A DNA stretch of 64,000 nucleotides from the NCBI GenBank assembly GCA_029624765.1, contig JARSSO010000010.1:62001-126000 (forward strand), in the 5' to 3' direction. The notes beneath the pieces were generated by a model. That model made no database searches. It was not told the DNA's origin and saw nothing but the letters and a program-made list of their open reading frames with translations. Both the position numbers and the translations under genes were made by a program. How positions within the stretch are numbered: position 1 is the first letter of the stretch; the number at the start of each line of letters is the position of its first letter. Origin of the DNA: Candidatus Contendibacter sp. (lineage in GTDB: Bacteria; Pseudomonadota; Gammaproteobacteria; Competibacterales; Competibacteraceae). Positions 60,500-64,000 of the stretch are shown here, piece after piece.

Positions 60500-62953
60500 T
60501 CAAAACCGTCGCAGCCGCAGCGCGTTCACCACCACCAGCAGCGAACTGAACGACATGCCGATGGCCGACATCCAGGGCGTCAGCCAACCGCCCGCCGCCA
60601 GCGGCAGAGCGACCAGATTGTAACCAATCGCCCAGGCAAAATTCTCGCGCGTGATCGCCAGGGTCCGCCGGGCCATGTCCACGCCGCCGACCAGGTGCTC
60701 AAGCCTTTCCGACAGCAGGATCATATCGGCCGAGGCATGGGCTAATTGCGTCCCGCTGCCCATCGCCAGCGATACCGGGGCCGCCGCCAGCACCGGCGCG
60801 TCGTTGACGCCGTCGCCGACCATCGCGACCACCGCGCCTTGCCGCCGCAATTCCCGCAGCCGCTCCAGTTTGTCCTGGGGCGACATCCCACCGACCGCCG
60901 TGGCGATCCCAGCCTCGTGGGCGATATGGGCCACGGTGTCGGGCCGGTCGCCGCTGAGCAGTTCCACCGTCAAACCCCGCTCCCGCAGCGCCGCGACCGC
61001 CGCCGCCGCGTCGGGCCGCAAGGCGTCGGTCAACCGGAACCAGGCCAGCAGCCCGGTTTCGTCGCCCAGCGCCACCCAGGTGCTGGCGGCGTCGAAATCG
61101 TCGCGTTCGAAAGCCGCCGCGGCGCCGAGCGCGGCCGCGAATTCCGGTCGCCCGATCCGGTAACGCCGGCCTTCGATCCAGCCCTCGACGCCGCTGCCCG
61201 GCGTGTTGCGCAGGTCGGTCGCCAACGGGATCGACTCGCCCGCCGCTTCGGCCAGGGCGCGGCCGACCGGATGCTCGGAACCCCGCTCCAACGCCGCCGC
61301 CAGCGCCAGACCGCGCCGCGTTTCCAGCCCGCCGGCCGTTGCCACCGCCGCGACCTGGGGCCGGCCGAAGGTCAGCGTGCCGGTCTTGTCGAAAACGACA
61401 TGCGTGGTCCGGGCCAGGGTTTCCAGCGCATGGCCGCGGGTGGTCAGCACGCCCAGCCGCGTCAGCGCGCCGGTCGCCGCGACAATCGCCGTGGGCGTCG
61501 CCAGCGACAAGGCGCAGGGACAGGTCACCACCAGCACCGACAGGGTCACGCGAAACGCGGTGTCGAAATCGCTCCGTGACCACCAGGCCGCCAGCACCAC
61601 CGCCGCCACTACCAACAGCACGGCGACGAACCCGCCGGCGATGCGGTCGGCCAGCAGCGCCAGGCGCGGTTTCTCGCTCTGGGCGCGGTCCAGCAGGCGG
61701 GAAATCGCCGACAACACGGTGTCGGCGCCGACTTTTTCCACCTGGATCACCAGCGGGCTGTCCACATTCACCGCCCCGCCGATCAGCGCCTCGCCAAGCT
61801 GCCGGGGCACCGGCAGGCTCTCGCCGGTCAGTAGCGATTCGTCCACGCCGCTCGCGCCCTCGATGACGCGACCGTCGGCGGGAATCGTCTCGCCCGGCCG
61901 CACCAGCACCCGGTCGCCGGGGGCCAGTTCGGCGATGGCGACGATCTCCTCCGCGTCGGCCGCGTTCAGGCGGGTGGCGGTCGCCGGCAGCATCCGCACC
62001 AGCGCCTCGGAAATTTGCGCGGCCCGATGACGGGTAGTCATTTCCAGAAAGCGCCCGGTCAGCAAGAAGAAGACGAACATCGTCACCGAGTCGTAGTAAA
62101 CCTCGCCGCCACCCTTCCAGGTATACCAGACGCTGGCGGCGAAGGCGGCCAGAATCGCCAGCGCCACCGGGACATCCATGCCCAGTTGTCGGCGGCGCAG
62201 GTCGCGCCAGGCGGCGCGGTAGAACGACTGGGCGGAATAGGTGACGACCGGGACGGTCAGGATCAGGCAAATCCAGCGCAAAAACTCGCGGATCCAATCC
62301 TCCATGCCTTGGTGGTCGCCGACGTACAGACCCACCGCCAGCATCATCACCTGCATCGAGCCCAGCCCCGCCACCGCCAGCCGGCGCAAGGCCACGGCGC
62401 GCTCGCGTTTTTGCAAGGCTTCCTGGCGGTTGGGATCGAAGGGGTGAGCGATATAACCGATAGCGGCGATGGCGGCCAGAATGTCGCTGAGCTTGATCTG
62501 GCGTTCGTCCCAGCGCAACCGGGCGCGGTGGGTGGAGTAGTTCACCCGAAATTCCAGCACTCCCGGCAGGCGGCCCACGTGACGTTCGTTGAGCCAGACG
62601 CAAGCGGCGCAGACGATGCCTTCCAACATCAGCGCGGCTTCGCGACAGTGCTCGCTCTCGGCGCGGACGAAGCTTTTTTGCACATCTGGCCGGTCGTACA
62701 ACGCGAGTCCGCGAAGCTGCTCCGGGACCAACTCCTCGGCGCGGCGCGAGGATACGGTGCGGTGGCGGTAAAAATCGGTGAGTCCGGCGGCGACAATGGC
62801 TTCGGCCACGGCTTCGCAACCAGGACAACACATCGGTTGGCGCCGACCGTCGATTACCGCCGCGTAATGCGTTCCCGCCGGAACGGGCAGGCCACAGTGG
62901 AAACAGAGGGCGGTGGCGGAGGGGGAGGCGGGGAAATCAGCGGCGGCCTGCAT
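60500..62953 (-). CDS. ccoI: Copper-exporting P1B ATPase CcoI
   Basis: The 817-aa ATPase has an N-terminal Cys-rich part (CFHCG at 17-21; MCCPGC at 41-46), an HMA domain with CAAC at 115-118, eight membrane segments, CPC near 478, phosphorylated Asp in DKTGT near 522 and GDGVND near 710. CcoI exports Cu+ for assembly of the CuB centre of cbb3 oxidase. The ATG at 62953 follows a TTG in frame; neither has a good ribosome-binding site. Coupling to the small ORF 16 bp upstream may help initiation. Confidence 0.94.
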   Translation of the reverse strand: MQAAADFPASPSATALCFHCGLPVPAGTHYAAVIDGRRQPMCCPGCEAVAEAIVAAGLTDFYRHRTVSSRRAEELVPEQLRGLALYDRPDVQKSFVRAESEHCREAALMLEGIVCAACVWLNERHVGRLPGVLEFRVNYSTHRARLRWDERQIKLSDILAAIAAIGYIAHPFDPNRQEALQKRERAVALRRLAVAGLGSMQVMMLAVGLYVGDHQGMEDWIREFLRWICLILTVPVVTYSAQSFYRAAWRDLRRRQLGMDVPVALAILAAFAASVWYTWKGGGEVYYDSVTMFVFFLLTGRFLEMTTRHRAAQISEALVRMLPATATRLNAADAEEIVAIAELAPGDRVLVRPGETIPADGRVIEGASGVDESLLTGESLPVPRQLGEALIGGAVNVDSPLVIQVEKVGADTVLSAISRLLDRAQSEKPRLALLADRIAGGFVAVLLVVAAVVLAAWWSRSDFDTAFRVTLSVLVVTCPCALSLATPTAIVAATGALTRLGVLTTRGHALETLARTTHVVFDKTGTLTFGRPQVAAVATAGGLETRRGLALAAALERGSEHPVGRALAEAAGESIPLATDLRNTPGSGVEGWIEGRRYRIGRPEFAAALGAAAAFERDDFDAASTWVALGDETGLLAWFRLTDALRPDAAAAVAALRERGLTVELLSGDRPDTVAHIAHEAGIATAVGGMSPQDKLERLRELRRQGAVVAMVGDGVNDAPVLAAAPVSLAMGSGTQLAHASADMILLSERLEHLVGGVDMARRTLAITRENFAWAIGYNLVALPLAAGGWLTPWMSAIGMSFSSLLVVVNALRLRRF

Positions 62954-62969
62954 CAAGAAATGTCATCGG

Positions 62970-63074
62970 TCAATGCCAAATGTGAATACCGCTTCCAGCG
63001 ATGCAACCGTGAATCACCATCAATCCACTTCCAGCGGCAACCAAAAAACCCGCCAAGGCGCGGTTTCCGGTCAT
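62970..63074 (-). CDS. 34-aa membrane protein between ccoH and ccoI
   Basis: The frame encodes MTGNRALAGFLVAAGSGLMV, then a Cys and ends HIWH. Its ATG shares a base pair run with the ccoH stop (TGATG), and its stop is 16 bp before ccoI, so it is translationally coupled on both sides. One membrane helix is predicted. His and Cys residues near the C-terminus could touch a metal. I do not know a named homologue. Confidence 0.6.
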   Translation of the reverse strand: MTGNRALAGFLVAAGSGLMVIHGCIAGSGIHIWH

Positions 63075-63874
63075 CAGCTCTTGCCGTCGCCCACGGTGGT
63101 GCTGGCGCTGATTTCGTGCAGCTCGTCGCCCTGGCGAATTTGCAGCACCAGATCCCACGAACCCGCGGCGGGCAAAGTCAACGCCGCCTCGTACACCCCC
63201 GGCGCTTGCTCGGTCAACGTAAACGCGACGTCCAGGGCACTGCCCGATGGCCGGAGAAACCGTCCCGTTACGGTCGCTCCGGTCAGCGGTTCGTCCGCCC
63301 GAGTGCGCGCCGCCACCCGAAACAGCGTTGGTTTGCTCGCCACCGGCTCGGCGAGCCACCCTTTCCGAACCTGCCAGCCACGCTGGCGCTGGCGCTCCAT
63401 CCGCTGCAAATACTGGTTATACAGAGCTTCCTTCTGGTGGAAATCGCGCGCCACCACACCGGGAAATTTCGACGAAACCTCGTGGCGGGTTTGTGCCTCC
63501 GGCAACAGCCAGCGCAGCAGGGCGGGACTCAGGCCGCGCTCGGCCACCGCGACGAACACCGCGCCCACCACCGCCACGACGATGAAAAATCCCCCGATCG
63601 CCGCCGGTCCCCAGTGCAGTCCCCGACCGGTGGCGCGGGCATCGAACGCCATGGCGCAAACCAGCGACATCAGCAGATAGATCGCCAGATACAGAGCGAA
63701 CACGTCGCCGCCTGGCCAACGCAGAATGCCATACGGCACGTAAAGACCCAGGGTGACCAGGGCGACCGTGGCGGCGGCCTGTTTCGCGCTCATGCGCGCG
63801 AAGCGGATCAATCCCAGGTTGGCCAGGAAGATCGCGCCGACCCCGAGCGCGAGACCGAGCAACAGCTCGGTCAT
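63074..63874 (-). CDS. ccoH: CcoH/FixH-family protein with an extra membrane N-terminus
   Basis: The 266-aa protein has three or four membrane segments in its first 115 residues. A FixH-type periplasmic domain follows (about 90-266): PGVVARDFHQKEALYNQYL, then the beta-sheet part ending SWDLVLQIRQGDELHE. CcoH is a late assembly factor of cbb3 oxidase. It is longer than usual CcoH (about 150-170 aa) because of the extra helices. It begins at a TGATG junction with ccoG. Confidence 0.85.
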   Translation of the reverse strand: MTELLLGLALGVGAIFLANLGLIRFARMSAKQAAATVALVTLGLYVPYGILRWPGGDVFALYLAIYLLMSLVCAMAFDARATGRGLHWGPAAIGGFFIVVAVVGAVFVAVAERGLSPALLRWLLPEAQTRHEVSSKFPGVVARDFHQKEALYNQYLQRMERQRQRGWQVRKGWLAEPVASKPTLFRVAARTRADEPLTGATVTGRFLRPSGSALDVAFTLTEQAPGVYEAALTLPAAGSWDLVLQIRQGDELHEISASTTVGDGKS

Positions 63875-64000
63875 CAGCTACCGGCCGGCGCGTAGAACGG
63901 CACTTCCTGACGGATCGGCTTGGCTGTCGCGCCGTCCAGGGATTCGATAACGAACATCACCTTGTCACCAACCACCTTGCTGCTCTCGACCGGCGGAATT
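63874..64000 (-). CDS. ccoG: C-terminal end of CcoG (cut by window edge)
   Basis: The last 41 codons read VVGDKVMFVIESLDG and end EVPFYAPAGS, matching the Ig-like C-terminus of the CcoG ferredoxin-like accessory protein. The stop overlaps the ccoH start. CcoG reduces copper during cbb3 assembly. The Fe-S part lies outside the window, so identity rests on the tail and gene order. Confidence 0.75.
   Translation of the reverse strand, partial: IPPVESSKVVGDKVMFVIESLDGATAKPIRQEVPFYAPAGS

Noticed and set aside
62015..63895. 626-codon plus-strand frame opposite ccoI and ccoH
   Set aside because: ccoI and ccoH motifs are clear on the minus strand.

Overview
The window is GC-rich, densely packed chromosomal DNA and reads as a gammaproteobacterium. 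Supporting genes include HemH, DksA, ZnuABC, NudB, ApaH, AspRS and a Pil-Chp chemosensory operon, arranged as in that class. A phasin-like PHA granule protein, a complete Entner-Doudoroff pair (edd-eda), and a cbb3 oxidase assembly operon suggest a polymer-storing, aerobic or microaerophilic heterotroph. A Competibacteraceae-like glycogen-accumulating organism would fit, but that placement is inference from gene content only. No rRNA, tRNA, CRISPR array, insertion sequence or prophage was recognised.

Left part (1-6739, minus): six co-oriented genes, each with an apparent export signal: a DUF2092 protein, a Gly/His-rich protein, a lipoprotein, a large sulfatase and two DUF1254-type proteins. 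Two gaps carry hairpins sharing a GCGGGCCG core. From 7100 to 11973 (plus) lie ferrochelatase, a HAD phosphatase, a frameshifted SEC-C gene, a patatin-like phospholipase, PurU and an unknown exported protein.

11989-19134 (minus) is an eight-gene block: an unknown protein, an MglA-like GTPase, two roadblock proteins, a kinase-like/metallophosphoesterase fusion, another unknown, a VOC-PCP_red fusion and an ABC1 kinase. It looks like an uncharacterised GTPase/phospho-signalling system and is the strongest candidate novelty. 19474-23672 is an NAD-centred locus: an NrtR-like regulator, a PP2C-like protein and a nicotinamidase-like hydrolase form an overlapping operon. This operon is divergent from a sirtuin and an alpha/beta hydrolase, with inverted repeats in the shared promoter.

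23587-31999 holds queG, nnrD/E, tsaE, a DUF2852 gene with a TetR regulator and a palindromic operator, dksA, divergent znuA/znuCB and a phasin-like gene. 32067-35097 (minus) is a sugar ABC transporter. 36190-46232 (plus) is a Pil-Chp operon (PilG-, PilH-, PilI-, PilJ-, ChpA- and two CheW-like proteins) with a branched-chain-amino-acid-type binding protein inserted between PilI and PilJ.

46514-55739 (plus) is a compact run aspS-nudB-mprF-virJ-apaH-folA-GT-C, linking lipid aminoacylation (MprF) with its probable hydrolase partner (AcvB/VirJ). 55947-58447 is edd-eda. 58500-64000 (minus) carries ccoG-ccoH-(small ORF)-ccoI-ccoS-(small ORF), a terminator, then birA-coaX. The two short membrane ORFs (34 and 33 aa) in the cco unit have good translation signals. 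A family of short G/C-rich palindromes occurs between genes and apparently inside two reading frames (sugar-binding protein and NudB).
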